In this document: piece after piece, positions 23,942 to 34,606 of the stretch | How the letters are laid out: every line of letters starts with the position of its first letter | Numbering within the stretch: position 1 is the first letter of the stretch | Origin: an uncultured Prevotella sp. | GTDB lineage: Bacteria > Bacteroidota > Bacteroidia > Bacteroidales > Bacteroidaceae | Reading direction: 5' to 3' | Assembly: GCA_900320905.1 (NCBI GenBank) | Contig: ONTZ01000004.1 | Location: 62,001-126,000, forward strand | Length of the DNA: 64,000 bases | Made by a program: the position numbers and the translations under genes | The notes under the pieces: model-generated | Database searches by the model: none | Told to the model about the DNA's origin: nothing | Seen by the model: only the letters and a program-made list of their open reading frames with translations

Positions 23942-25888
23942 TCATCTGTATGCAGGATTCTGATAGGCTTGCTTCTCCTGTTCCGACATAATCAAACCGT
24001 CGAGTTGTCCCTGAGGGATTGGACGGAGGTAATAACCTGCCGGGATGTCACGAGTGAATGACTCAAGATCCTTATCGGTATAACCACTGCCGGCGATACG
24101 GTATGTAGATGCGCGCTCAGCCCATTTCTGGGTACGAACGAGGTCGAACCAACGATAGCCCTCACCCCAGAACTCACGGCTACGCTCGTCGAGGATAAAG
24201 TCGATGGTGATCGTTGCGGGAGTGGCTGCCAGCATGGCGGCGCTGTTGTCAACAGATACTGCCACATTATCATTCTGAGAGAATGTCTGCTTACCAGCAC
24301 GCTCACGGAGCACATTCACATATTTCAAGGCATTGGCATTATCGTTCAGTTTCACAGCAGCCTCAGCAGCAATCAGGTAGAACTCAGAGAACTTGGCGAT
24401 GTTCCAGGGACGCGGACTACCACCGTTCACCTTTGAGCCCAGACCGCCATTATTGTCGGTACGGTAGATACCAATCTTCCAGTTGATTGGATACTTCTTA
24501 CGACTGATGTGATTCACGGCTACTACGAAGTCAGCGCGACCAGGCATCTCGCCGAAGCCAAGCTTACCATCAGCACCTGTATAGTTGATATTGGCATCCT
24601 CACTCTCGGGAACCCAGCTGAAGTAAACCTCATTAGGACCTACCTGCATGCCATTGGCACCAAAGACATAAGGCTCAGTACCGCCAGCCTTCTGCCAGTT
24701 GGTGTGATAGCGCAGGGTGAAGGTAGCATCGTAGCGAGAGTCGATAGCCTTGACAGCATCTTCCCAAACACCACCTTCCATGAAATTGTCGGCGATAGGA
24801 GCCATACGAGTCCAAGGGCGGCCGAGTGCCTGCACAGCCTCACGCTGGATGGGGTTGATGGTAGCGCCAGAAGCAGCCTTGGCCGTCATCTCAGTGTAGT
24901 TCCAGGTCTCCATCCAGTAAGCGAAGTTCTCAGGAGAGCCACCACTACCCCAGCCATAGCCAGCACCACCGTTACCGAACTTCTCGTCCTCGTCGTGGTC
25001 AGCATAGAGCATAATCTCAGAGTTACGGTCGTTAGTAGCCACGTTGACATCATAGAAGGTGGGCTGCAGTCCGTAAGGTCCAGGATTGTCGATAGCCTGC
25101 TTGGCCATGTCGTAGGCCTTCTGGAAATAGCTGTTAGCCTGACTGGCATCACGACTGCACTCTGGATAGGTGGGGATATTGTTGGGGTTCTCCAACCACC
25201 AGGCGTATGTCAGGTAAGCCTTTGAGAGATACAGACGAGCCAGATTCTTGGTTGCAGTACCTGTGAGACGTGGGTTCTCAGGCAGGTCGGCAACAGCCTT
25301 CTCGAGATCAGCAAAAATAGCAGCATAAACCTCAGGAACGGTATTACGTACAGATGTACGAACAGTAGAGGTATTGAACTTCAGATCACCAGCACCGAGG
25401 TCGAGGGGCACACCACCATAGGTCTGTACCAGGATGAAATAGTCGAATGCACGGAAGAAGTATGCCTCTGCGAGCAGAGCGTCATCGATACCAGCAGCAG
25501 CGCCATTCTCAATGATACCGCTGGCGGTATTGATGTTTGCGAAGGCAGCACCCCAGCATCCGCCGGCGATACTATTATTAGGATTCATAGAACCTACGCC
25601 CGAGAGGTCGGCATCCTTGAAGTTGCCATCGGCAGACTGTGCGTATGTATATTCATCGGTACCAGTCTCCAAACTATTCAGATAATAACCGTTGCCATAG
25701 AAATAGCGCAGGTGTGCATAGAGAGAAGTCAGACCACCCTCAATACCCGCCTTCGTGGTGAAGAATGTCGGGTCGAACTGGCTGCGAGGCTGCTCGTCGA
25801 GCACATCACTGCAGGATGTCATCGTTGTGGAAAGACCACAGCAGACCAAACCCGCAGCAAGGATATATTTAATACTTTTCGTTTTCAT
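23942..25888 (-). CDS. susD: SusD-family glycan-binding lipoprotein (xylan locus)
   Basis: 648 residues from ATG 25888 (MKTKSIKYILAAGLVCCGLS), with lipidated C26 in MTSCSD. A nine-residue upstream extension (MHHIINNKV) was rejected because the signal peptide starts at 25888. RagB/SusD landmarks: LDEQPRSQFDP, AYFFRAFDYFILVQTYGGVPL, LARLYLSKAYLTYAWWL, and FILDERSREFWGEGYRWFDLVRT near the end, then YYLRPIPQGQ. It sits on the outer membrane surface and closes over the SusC pore. It lies 47 bases after SusC, and a strong terminator follows. Confidence 0.95.
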   Translation of the reverse strand: MKTKSIKYILAAGLVCCGLSTTMTSCSDVLDEQPRSQFDPTFFTTKAGIEGGLTSLYAHLRYFYGNGYYLNSLETGTDEYTYAQSADGNFKDADLSGVGSMNPNNSIAGGCWGAAFANINTASGIIENGAAAGIDDALLAEAYFFRAFDYFILVQTYGGVPLDLGAGDLKFNTSTVRTSVRNTVPEVYAAIFADLEKAVADLPENPRLTGTATKNLARLYLSKAYLTYAWWLENPNNIPTYPECSRDASQANSYFQKAYDMAKQAIDNPGPYGLQPTFYDVNVATNDRNSEIMLYADHDEDEKFGNGGAGYGWGSGGSPENFAYWMETWNYTEMTAKAASGATINPIQREAVQALGRPWTRMAPIADNFMEGGVWEDAVKAIDSRYDATFTLRYHTNWQKAGGTEPYVFGANGMQVGPNEVYFSWVPESEDANINYTGADGKLGFGEMPGRADFVVAVNHISRKKYPINWKIGIYRTDNNGGLGSKVNGGSPRPWNIAKFSEFYLIAAEAAVKLNDNANALKYVNVLRERAGKQTFSQNDNVAVSVDNSAAMLAATPATITIDFILDERSREFWGEGYRWFDLVRTQKWAERASTYRIAGSGYTDKDLESFTRDIPAGYYLRPIPQGQLDGLIMSEQEKQAYQNPAYR

Positions 25889-25935
25889 AACCTTATTATT
25901 TATTATATGATGCATTATTAATTATGAATTATGCA

Positions 25936-28900
25936 TTAGAAAGTAACATTAAGACCGAAGATGAAGTTGCGGGTAGAAGGTGTGTTATAACCTACAATCG
26001 GCATCCTGTGCTTGCCAGTGTATCCGTCGATACCGACGGCTGTGTTCTGGTTTGCATATGAGTTGGTCTCTGGATCAAGTCCGCTCTCGTTGTTGAAAGG
26101 TGAGAAGAGCACGAACGGGTTCTGAATCGTAGCATAGAGGCGCAGACGGCTGATGCCGAAATCCTTGACAGCCTTCAGATTGTCGAAGTTGTAACCGAGT
26201 GTGATGGCACGAACCTTCAGATAGCCAGCATCGAAATAGCCGAGCGTAGAACCGTACTTGGGGTTATCACCACTCTGGATACCACCGGGTTTCGGATACT
26301 TGGCACCTGTGTTCTGCTCTGTCCAGTAATCTACATCCAGTTGTCCGCGACGACCTGTCAGCATGTTCAGGTAACCATTAGCAGAGTGGATGGCACTGAT
26401 CAACTTACCGCCGACCTGGAATGCGCCAATCACGGTCAGGTCAAAGCCTTTGTAACCGACTGTTGTATTGAAACCACCGATGAGGTCGGGCTCCATGCTC
26501 ATCACTTCACGGTCATCCTCACCAATCTGGCGGGTAGGATTGCCGTTGGCATCAAGAGCCTTGTCGTGAGCCACCTTGATCATACCAATGTTACCACCGG
26601 GCTCAAGGATATTCATCTGTGCTTCCTCGCCAGCCTGCCACAAGCCGATATACTTGTAGTCATAGATGACATCGATAGGATAGCCGATGAACCAGCGGTT
26701 GCCCTTATCAGGAACAGGATTGCCGTTCTCGTCGAGTGCACCTGTCAGTTTGGTCAACTTGTTGCGGTTCTGGTAAAGGTTGATACCAGCCTCCCAGTTC
26801 CAACCGTTCTTGTTGTCGATGATGATGCCGTTCAGCGTGAGTTCCCAACCCTTATTCTCAGTATTACCGATATTACCAGTATAACTGCTTACACCAGAAG
26901 TAGAAGGCAGAGATACGTCGAGCAGAATATCGTTGGTCTTCTGCGTATAGTACTCAAATGATCCATAGAGACGACCACTGAACAGGGAGAAGTCAAGACC
27001 GAAGTTCCATGTCTTAGAATACTCCCATCCCAGTTCGGGGTTAGGCAGTGCATTTACATAGTAACCAGCCTTATAGGTAGAGCCGAAGTTATAGTTACGA
27101 ACGGCCAGACCGCCAAGAGTCGAATATGGGTTGATTGACTGGTTAGAAGTCTCACCGTAACCTACGCGCAGTTTCAGGTTGTCAATCCAAGTGAGGTTCT
27201 CCATGAACTGCTCGCGAGAGATGTTCCAACCAGCACTGACTGCTGGATAGGTGTGCCACTGATGACCCTTTGCCAGACGTGATGAAGCATCAGAACGGAG
27301 GGCTGCAGAAATCATGTACTTATTATCATAAGAGTACATCACACGTCCCATCCAAGACATCAGACCGCTCTGCCAGTAGTTGTAACCTGTCAGGTTAGCC
27401 TGACCGACAGCCTTGTCAAGTGCATAGTACTGGAAATAGTCGGCAGGGATGTCCTGTGCGCTGGCACCTGTTGACTCGTAAGTCGTCTGCTCGGCAGAGT
27501 ACATAGCAACAACATTCACGTTGTGCTTCTCAGCAAAGATATGGTCATAAGTGAGCAAATTCTCAACGGCCCAGTTACGTGTCTGGTTCTCAGAGATACC
27601 ACCACCGTTCACAGCGTTGGCATCCTTGTTGTTGACACCTGTACCAGTGAAGTTTCCGCCCTTAGAACTACGGAAGTTCAGACCGATATTGATACGGTAA
27701 CTCAGACCTTCAACCCATGGGCACTTTACCTCACCGAAGAGGGTGTTGTAAGAGCCGATACCCTTGTTCTCATTCAGCCACACGTCCTTGTCACGCTCAA
27801 CGGTCTCCTTGGTCACGACACTCTGGTCGTCGGCAGGAAGAGAAATATAACGCTTCAAGTTGCCGTTCTCGTCGTATGGACTGGCCAGAGGGCTCTTGCT
27901 CAGTACACCATACATATCATTCACACCCTGAGTCTTACGATAACTGTTGTTCGTGCTCAGGCCAAAGCGGAAGTACTTGCCTACCATCTGGTCAAAGTTA
28001 CCACGAACGGACACACGGTCGTAACCCTCAGTAGGAACGACAGACTCGTCATGATAGTAACCTGCACCGAAACTGTAACTACCACCATTGGTACCGCCGG
28101 CAACACTTACATCGTGATTATGGCTTACACCTGTCTGGTAGTACAGATCCTGCCAGTCAGTGTTCGTATTGTCGTTCTCATCGAGTGAATTCTGATAGAG
28201 GCCGGCATACTGACGGAACTTTGAGAAGGTAGGCCCATCCATCATCGGATACTTCTTGAAGACCTTCTTGAAACTGACATAGCCATTATAACTTACCTTG
28301 GCAGGAGCACCCTGGCTACCCTTAGTCGTAGTGATGATAATCACACCGTTAGCACCACGAGAGCCGTAGATGGCTGTGGCAGAAGCATCCTTCAGGATAT
28401 CCATCGACTTGATGTCGGCAGGATTGATATCAGAAAGAACACCCATGAAAGGAATACCGTCAAGCACAATCAGAGGATCGTTGGAAGCACTGAGTGAGCG
28501 CTGACCACGAATGCGGATCTGCATCTCCTCACCAGGCTTGGTAGAGGTCTGCGTCATGAGCACACCAGCCACACGACCCTGCAGAGCCTGAGCGGCATTG
28601 GTGGCAGCAATCTGATTCAGTTTCTCACCACCGATGTTGGCAACAGAACCAGTAACGGCCTCACGACGCTGGGTACCGTAACCAATCACCACCACTTCGT
28701 TAACGACGTGACCATCTTCTTTAAGTTCTACACGCAAGTTATCACCGGCCTTAATCTCCTGGGATTCATAACCCACATAGGAAATAACGAGCGTTGCGCC
28801 GGGTTTGACATTAAGAGAGAAATTACCGTTGAAATCGGTAACCGTACCATTACTAGTACCCTTCTCCATGACGGTGGCACCGATCAGCGGACCTTGAGAG

Positions 28901-29040
28901 TCTGATACCCGACCTGTTGCCTGCTTCGTTTGCTGTACGGAAGTTACTGATTCAGTAACAGCCGAAGCCTCTTGCGCTGAGAGTATGCCCAAAAAGCACA
29001 ATCCCACACATAAGGCTGTTTTCTTTGCTTTGAAACTCAT
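25936..29040 (-). CDS. susC: SusC-family TonB-dependent transporter (xylan locus)
   Basis: 1034 residues: signal peptide, carboxypeptidase-regulatory-like domain (SDSQGPLIGATVMEKGTSNG, residues about 47-66), a TonB-box-like VVVIGYGTQR, plug domain (LQGRVAGVLMTQ, RIRGQRSLSASNDPLIVLDG, ATAIYGSRGANGVIIITT) and a 22-strand barrel ending NFIFGLNVTF with terminal aromatic F. It imports oligosaccharides caught by SusD. It lies between the hybrid regulator gene and susD. A TAATTTTG box precedes it, and the start codon has the context AAACGTATG also seen at the third susC. Confidence 0.95.
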   Translation of the reverse strand: MSFKAKKTALCVGLCFLGILSAQEASAVTESVTSVQQTKQATGRVSDSQGPLIGATVMEKGTSNGTVTDFNGNFSLNVKPGATLVISYVGYESQEIKAGDNLRVELKEDGHVVNEVVVIGYGTQRREAVTGSVANIGGEKLNQIAATNAAQALQGRVAGVLMTQTSTKPGEEMQIRIRGQRSLSASNDPLIVLDGIPFMGVLSDINPADIKSMDILKDASATAIYGSRGANGVIIITTTKGSQGAPAKVSYNGYVSFKKVFKKYPMMDGPTFSKFRQYAGLYQNSLDENDNTNTDWQDLYYQTGVSHNHDVSVAGGTNGGSYSFGAGYYHDESVVPTEGYDRVSVRGNFDQMVGKYFRFGLSTNNSYRKTQGVNDMYGVLSKSPLASPYDENGNLKRYISLPADDQSVVTKETVERDKDVWLNENKGIGSYNTLFGEVKCPWVEGLSYRINIGLNFRSSKGGNFTGTGVNNKDANAVNGGGISENQTRNWAVENLLTYDHIFAEKHNVNVVAMYSAEQTTYESTGASAQDIPADYFQYYALDKAVGQANLTGYNYWQSGLMSWMGRVMYSYDNKYMISAALRSDASSRLAKGHQWHTYPAVSAGWNISREQFMENLTWIDNLKLRVGYGETSNQSINPYSTLGGLAVRNYNFGSTYKAGYYVNALPNPELGWEYSKTWNFGLDFSLFSGRLYGSFEYYTQKTNDILLDVSLPSTSGVSSYTGNIGNTENKGWELTLNGIIIDNKNGWNWEAGINLYQNRNKLTKLTGALDENGNPVPDKGNRWFIGYPIDVIYDYKYIGLWQAGEEAQMNILEPGGNIGMIKVAHDKALDANGNPTRQIGEDDREVMSMEPDLIGGFNTTVGYKGFDLTVIGAFQVGGKLISAIHSANGYLNMLTGRRGQLDVDYWTEQNTGAKYPKPGGIQSGDNPKYGSTLGYFDAGYLKVRAITLGYNFDNLKAVKDFGISRLRLYATIQNPFVLFSPFNNESGLDPETNSYANQNTAVGIDGYTGKHRMPIVGYNTPSTRNFIFGLNVTF

Positions 29041-29084
29041 ACGTTTTGGTTATTTAAATAATAAAAAGATTTAATAATGTGGTG

Positions 29085-29092
29085 CAAAATTA
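29085..29092 (-). promoter_or_regulatory. -7 box of susC (xylan locus)
   Basis: Minus-strand TAATTTTG, 45 bases before the susC ATG. The upstream region lacks a good TTTG, as expected for a promoter that needs an activator such as the adjacent hybrid regulator. Confidence 0.55.
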
Positions 29093-29138
29093 CAAATCTT
29101 TTACACCACACCACTTTCACGTATGTCTCGTTTCGTTG

Positions 29139-32100
29139 TTATTTTGTATCAGCCCCTGCCTTCTGCTCAATATACTCTGTTGGTGAAACGCCGAACTGCT
29201 TCCGGAAAACCGTTGAGAAATGTGCAAGATTACTAAAACCTACGGCATAGGCCACTTGTGTCACATTGACTTTCTGCTCCTTGAGTAGTCTCACAGCCTG
29301 CTCAAGGCGGATGTTGCGGATGAACTCACTGATTGGCAAACCAGTCATGTCTTTCATCTTACGGTGCAGTTGTGCACGGCTGATGCCCACCTCAGACGTG
29401 AGCACTTCAACATTGAAGTCACTGTCAGACAGATGTTCATTGATGACTTTCATGATACGTTCCATGAGTATCTCGTCATTGCCTTTCACCACCTTCTCTA
29501 TCACCTTGTCTTTCTGCTGCTGCGTCCCGGAGTATTTCCCCTTCAGGCGAAGGTTTTTATTAATGAGGTTATTGATCACCATGTGCAGTTCATCCATGTC
29601 GAACGGTTTCGCCAGATAGGCATCGGCACCCTTCTCCAACCCCTCAAGACGGTTGGCGACATCAGACTTTGAGGTGAGCATCACCACTGGTATATGACTG
29701 ATGTTCATATTGGTTTTAATCATACGGAGTAAGGTAAAGCCGTCCATCTCAGGCATCATGACATCACTGACCACCAGATCATACTGTCTCTCAGAATCCG
29801 CGCTTTCCAGAAGTTTGTGCAGGGCCTCGCGTCCATTAGTGACTGCTGAGATATAATAATAGCCACCTAACTCCTGAATGATATAGTTGCCAATCTCCAC
29901 GTCATCGTCCACCACAAGAACCCTGTAGTTCGACTGTGCCTTCCGATGGCTCTTGTTTTCTTTCTCTTCCTCCATCAGTTCTTCCTTTGAAAAATGGGTA
30001 TTCCCTAGAGGCAGACGGACCGTGAAGGTACTGCCTTGAGAATCCGTACGGTTTGCTGCCTCTATCGTTCCGTGATGCATAGACACAATCATCTTGCAGA
30101 GATTCAGTCCTATACCCGTTCCTTCAATATGCATGGAGCGTGACATGGAACTTTGATAGAAACGGTCGAAGATCTTATTGACATCACCTTTGATTCCCAT
30201 CCCGTTGTCTATCACCTGAAGTTCCGCCGTATTGCTGTCCGGCTGTGAGACACGTATGGTGATTTCACCATTGTCAAACGTGTATTTGAATGCGTTCGAA
30301 AGCAGATTGTCAAGCACCTTATCCAAACCGTTACGATCCAGCCACACATTGAGCCTATCTACCTCTGGCGCATAGACGAAATTAATGCCACGCTCCTTTG
30401 CTGTATAGTCATAGGCCTTTAGGATGTTACCTACATATTGCACGATATCCGTTTCCTGGCAATGGAGTTTCATCTGCTGTTTGTCTATCTTCCGGATATC
30501 GAGTATCTGGTTGACCAGATTCTGCACACGACTGGCATTATGCTCTATTGTCTTCAGGTCTTCCATGACATCGCTGTCCAGATTGCGTTTCATCAGTTTA
30601 TGCAACGGACTCATAATCAGTGTCAGCGGTGAACGGATATCGTGTGTGGCATTAATCAGGAACTTCATCTTGTCTTCATCCAACTGACGGTGGGCTCTTC
30701 GGCGGTAACTCCATGCCACAAGTCCGACCAAAGCCAAAAATGCTAATATATAAATAAGGTACGCGAAGTCAGATTGATACCATGGAGCACGTATCACAAT
30801 ATGATATGCCTGCGACTCTGTATAAACCCCATTCTCTATCGCTCTCACTTCCAAAGTGTAAGAGCCGGGTTGCAGATGATTGAATGACACGGCATTGCTG
30901 CCATCAGCGGTACGCGTCCAATCTCCGCGCATGCGATATTCATAGACTACGCTTTCAGCACTGGAATAGTTTAGTGTGGAAAACTCCATCGTAAATGTAT
31001 TATCGACATACGACAATTCAATGTGGTCACTCTCTGCCACAGAACCATCCACCACCGGTCTGCCATCAGAAAGTGTACTGGCATTGACGGCAGTCTCGCC
31101 GATGAAGATTCCCGTAAGGTGGACATCCCCCTGTTTGTAGGAACTATTACGCAGAGCCTGAGGGACAAAAGAAGTGATGCCGTCACTAAATCCAAACCAC
31201 ACCCTGTCACTTCTGGGTGCACCGTCGCCCGCCCGTAGGCTTTCGTTCGTGTGCATCATCACGCCATTCACATATTCACGACTTAAAAGCCCATTACCTT
31301 GCATATAACTGGTGAAGGTCTTTTTCTGTCTCTGATATTGCCAGATACCCATGGTGGTGCTGCACCACAGGTCGCCGGACTCATCCTCCACGATGCCACA
31401 TATATTCTTATCAGCAAGGGCCTCTGCACCTGGGAAAGGCACAGCCTCTTTCTTCTTCTGGTCATAGAGAAACAGTCCGGTAGCCGTGCCGAATAATATC
31501 TGATGGTCGTAAGTCTCACAAATCGACCCAACGGCATGGTAGTCGAGTATAACCTCCCACCCGTATGGATGGAAGTGGTTGTTCTCATAATCATAGCAGT
31601 TCACACCTGAGGCAGAACAAGTCCACAATTTCCCTTTGCTATCCACAAACAGGGCAGAAAGCCAGTCGTTATGCAGTCTACCGTTCTCCCCTCCGTCCTG
31701 ATGCATCGAGAACCTGCGCATCTCGCCAGTGGAAATGTCATAGGCGCAAAAACCTTCACCAAACACAGAGAAGAAAAGATGCCCCTTGCCGTCGTCCGTC
31801 ATGGCATTGATGAATCCGTTCTTAAACGACACCTTCAATTGGGCAACTCCGGTATAGGGATTATAGGAATAGACGCCACCGTTTGTCCCCACCCAGTATT
31901 CCCCTTTCTTGTCGCGATATAGGATATATGTCCCTTCGGGCGACGAGGGATGAGCAACGGTTCTCCCCTCACCGTCGATGCCAAAAATGCCGTTGTTCTG
32001 GACTGAGCACCATACAATCCCGTCACCACCGTCACAGAATGACGTCAAGGAGCCTCCCACGTTCATGTGCATGTCAGCAAACCTCCAACTGCGGAACGGG

Positions 32101-33068
32101 GGATCCTGCTGGGGCAACATCAGCAGTCCCCGCTTCTGACAGCCCACCCACAGATTGTCCTGGCTGTCCTCAAAGAGAGCCCAGATATTTGTGGTATTCA
32201 AATCGAGGGAAGCGCTCTGATAGATATACCTTTTAAACTGCCGTTCGCCCCGTGGCACCCAACACAGGCCATTACCCATAGTACCGATGAAGAGATTGCC
32301 ATGACGGTCTTTCATAGCACAGCGAAGGAGCAGGTCCTTGCCATTTATCTCACCCCGTTCAAAATAGTCCTCATACATCTGGCCGTCACGATAGTATAGT
32401 AGTCCATGAATACAGACCATCACCACCCCGCCTTCATATTCAACGTAGTTGGTCACTGTGCCATAAGGTGACTCAAACTCTTGCAATTTCCCGTCAGGTG
32501 AGCGTCTCACGATCTGACTGCCATGACCGGCCTTCCAGAAAGCGCCCTCTCCGTCAATCATGATATGGCTGAAGTAATCTTTGTCACCCAAGGCATAGCC
32601 TTCCAGTTGCCGTGTGGTCTTGTTCTTGATATCTAACCTGAACAGACCGTATCCTGCTGTTCCCACCAACAGATGGTCGTCGTCTTCCTGAATGATGTCA
32701 TTGATACGTGGAACGTCTTTAGCACCTTCCAGTTTCACATGCTCAAACTTGTCATTCAGGGGATCGTACAAATCCAGTCCTTGCCGGGTTCCTACCCAGA
32801 GGTTACCATATAAGTCAACAAAAAGGAATGAAATGACATTACTGCTGACCGATGTCGGATTATCCTTGTCATGTAGATATTTGGTAAAACGGTAGCCGTC
32901 GTATTTGTTTAAACCAAACTCCGTACCTACCCAGATATAGCCAACCTTGTCCTGGCAGATATTGTTGATCTGATTGCTCGACAGTTTCTCTGAGGTATAG
33001 AATTTGGTCTGTGCCAACACCGTTAAGCATAGCCCTATTAATGCTGTAAGTAATATTAGTCTCTTCAT
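29139..33068 (-). CDS. Hybrid two-component regulator (HTCS)
   Basis: 1309 residues from ATG 33068 (MKRLILLTALIGLCLTVLAQ, signal peptide); an upstream in-frame start at 33125 gives only a charged prefix. Order: periplasmic beta-propeller sensor made of reg_prop repeats (GYIWVGTEFGLNKYDG, GNLWVGTRQGLDLYDP), Y_Y_Y domain, one membrane helix (YLIYILAFLALVGLVAW), histidine kinase with H809 in NATHDIRSP, an ATPase domain, a receiver with D1102 in SDVMMPEMDG, and an AraC-type HTH (NVTQVAYAVGFSNLAHFSTVFRKQF). Such proteins bind an oligosaccharide in the periplasm and activate the neighbouring locus. Its position 5' of susC makes the xylan genes its likely targets. Confidence 0.95.
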   Translation of the reverse strand: MKRLILLTALIGLCLTVLAQTKFYTSEKLSSNQINNICQDKVGYIWVGTEFGLNKYDGYRFTKYLHDKDNPTSVSSNVISFLFVDLYGNLWVGTRQGLDLYDPLNDKFEHVKLEGAKDVPRINDIIQEDDDHLLVGTAGYGLFRLDIKNKTTRQLEGYALGDKDYFSHIMIDGEGAFWKAGHGSQIVRRSPDGKLQEFESPYGTVTNYVEYEGGVVMVCIHGLLYYRDGQMYEDYFERGEINGKDLLLRCAMKDRHGNLFIGTMGNGLCWVPRGERQFKRYIYQSASLDLNTTNIWALFEDSQDNLWVGCQKRGLLMLPQQDPPFRSWRFADMHMNVGGSLTSFCDGGDGIVWCSVQNNGIFGIDGEGRTVAHPSSPEGTYILYRDKKGEYWVGTNGGVYSYNPYTGVAQLKVSFKNGFINAMTDDGKGHLFFSVFGEGFCAYDISTGEMRRFSMHQDGGENGRLHNDWLSALFVDSKGKLWTCSASGVNCYDYENNHFHPYGWEVILDYHAVGSICETYDHQILFGTATGLFLYDQKKKEAVPFPGAEALADKNICGIVEDESGDLWCSTTMGIWQYQRQKKTFTSYMQGNGLLSREYVNGVMMHTNESLRAGDGAPRSDRVWFGFSDGITSFVPQALRNSSYKQGDVHLTGIFIGETAVNASTLSDGRPVVDGSVAESDHIELSYVDNTFTMEFSTLNYSSAESVVYEYRMRGDWTRTADGSNAVSFNHLQPGSYTLEVRAIENGVYTESQAYHIVIRAPWYQSDFAYLIYILAFLALVGLVAWSYRRRAHRQLDEDKMKFLINATHDIRSPLTLIMSPLHKLMKRNLDSDVMEDLKTIEHNASRVQNLVNQILDIRKIDKQQMKLHCQETDIVQYVGNILKAYDYTAKERGINFVYAPEVDRLNVWLDRNGLDKVLDNLLSNAFKYTFDNGEITIRVSQPDSNTAELQVIDNGMGIKGDVNKIFDRFYQSSMSRSMHIEGTGIGLNLCKMIVSMHHGTIEAANRTDSQGSTFTVRLPLGNTHFSKEELMEEEKENKSHRKAQSNYRVLVVDDDVEIGNYIIQELGGYYYISAVTNGREALHKLLESADSERQYDLVVSDVMMPEMDGFTLLRMIKTNMNISHIPVVMLTSKSDVANRLEGLEKGADAYLAKPFDMDELHMVINNLINKNLRLKGKYSGTQQQKDKVIEKVVKGNDEILMERIMKVINEHLSDSDFNVEVLTSEVGISRAQLHRKMKDMTGLPISEFIRNIRLEQAVRLLKEQKVNVTQVAYAVGFSNLAHFSTVFRKQFGVSPTEYIEQKAGADTK

Positions 33069-33124
33069 TGTTTGGTAATTGTTGGTTCGATGATCATCTT
33101 TACTTATTAGTACTTTCGCGTGCA

Positions 33125-34606
33125 TTATTTGCGCACACCAAAGTTCTTGCGGGAATCGTCATTGATGACGCGGGCGGCCTGACGACCGTCAAAGTGAGTC
33201 GGGGCAATGATGAACTCAGGGACGTTAAAGGAGAAGAAACGGTCACGGTAGAAACGGCGCGGATTGCGCTGGGGCAGCATGAAGGCCTTGGTGACACCTC
33301 CCTCCGCATCGACGTGACAGAAATAGGGACGCGTGAAGAGACCGTCATCACGACGGGAACTGAGCACGAGCCAGCGGGAGTTGGTACTCCAATTGTGGAA
33401 CGATTCCGTGTCGTTGGAGTTAGCCCCTCTCATAGGACGGCTTTCCCCCGTAGCAAGATCAAGCAGCCAGAGGTCGGCCTCATGATGCCAGATGCTGAAC
33501 TGTCCATAGTCAGAGAGCGTATAGCAGAGGAACCGTCCGTCGTATGAGGGACGCGGGAAGGAGACGGACTTATGTTGAGCCTCAGCATCTACAATGGTGT
33601 CTATACGGCTACCAAACTTGCCTGATGCGGGATCGAAATCGATGCGGCAGAGATTATAGCGGATTGAGTCGAGTTGATGATTCCCTTCAGGGAGGGCGCG
33701 GGCTGCACAGAAATAGAGGGAGCTGCCGTCGGCAGAGAATACAGGGAAGGTCTCATAGATAGAGTCCTGCTTGAGCATGGACGACAGCAGCAACTCGTTT
33801 TTCTCGATGTCATAGACCTGAAGGTCAGAGGCAGTGTCGAAGACCTCGATACGGTTGGGGTCGGCACTATGGAACAACTGACTGGTCGCATTGGTGGAAT
33901 AGGCGATATAGCGTCCCGAAGGATGCCAGTAGGGATAGACACAGAGGCCGAGCGTCTGGTCTGTCTTGGTGTTGTAGGCGGTGATGGAGCCATCAGCCTT
34001 GCTCAGCAACGTGGCACCATGCGGCCCACGGATATGCAGGCTCATATCGGCTGGGTTACCACGGTTGAAACTATGGCAGTTGACACAGCCCTCAAACTGG
34101 GTGTTCTCAATCAGCGGACGCTCATCGAACGAGGAGAGGTCGCGCTCGTAGATACCCATCTTGCTCCACACCTCGTAACCTGGTGCAATCAGGCGGTAGC
34201 AGATGCCGTAGTCGATACTGTCAGGGCTGACATGGATAGAGAAAGAGTGATAGGTGTGCCAGCCATCGTCATATCTGGCCGAGACCGTTACGCTGAGCGA
34301 GTCGCCACAGTTCTGGGAGAGCAATGCATGCCAGTCATCAATATCGAAATCCACCGATTGCTCACCCTGGCTTTGCAGACTGTTCCCGTGGCGGTCGGTA
34401 ATGATGGCATCAACAAGCAGCACCGTCTCATCGGCCATGCCAAAGTTAAGAGGCGCGATATTCACTGGGATGGTGACCCCGACATAGTCGGGATAGATCT
34501 GAGGCAACCCACCCTCCTGCTTAGCATCGCTGACAGTCTCATTACAGCCCATCAGGCCCATTAACCCCATCAGACCTATTAATATAATATATAGTTCCTT
34601 TCTCAT
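33125..34606 (-). CDS. TolB-like propeller lipoprotein with CxxCH motif, copy 2
   Basis: 493 residues; lipoprotein signal with the unusual repeat GLMGLMGLMG before C21. An N-terminal beta domain (PQIYPDYVGVTIPVNIAPLN) precedes CVNCHSF at residues 174-180, a c-type haem binding motif (C174, C177, H178), and then PD40-type propeller strands (YPYWHPSGRYIAYSTN, FPVFSADGSSLYFC, SFPRPSYDGRFLCY). A paralogue at 36054-37565 has the same order and the same motif. Whether haem is really bound is not known. Its start overlaps the stop of the upstream membrane gene by four bases (ATGA), so they are translationally coupled. It lies 57 bases before the hybrid regulator gene. Confidence 0.78.
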   Translation of the reverse strand: MRKELYIILIGLMGLMGLMGCNETVSDAKQEGGLPQIYPDYVGVTIPVNIAPLNFGMADETVLLVDAIITDRHGNSLQSQGEQSVDFDIDDWHALLSQNCGDSLSVTVSARYDDGWHTYHSFSIHVSPDSIDYGICYRLIAPGYEVWSKMGIYERDLSSFDERPLIENTQFEGCVNCHSFNRGNPADMSLHIRGPHGATLLSKADGSITAYNTKTDQTLGLCVYPYWHPSGRYIAYSTNATSQLFHSADPNRIEVFDTASDLQVYDIEKNELLLSSMLKQDSIYETFPVFSADGSSLYFCAARALPEGNHQLDSIRYNLCRIDFDPASGKFGSRIDTIVDAEAQHKSVSFPRPSYDGRFLCYTLSDYGQFSIWHHEADLWLLDLATGESRPMRGANSNDTESFHNWSTNSRWLVLSSRRDDGLFTRPYFCHVDAEGGVTKAFMLPQRNPRRFYRDRFFSFNVPEFIIAPTHFDGRQAARVINDDSRKNFGVRK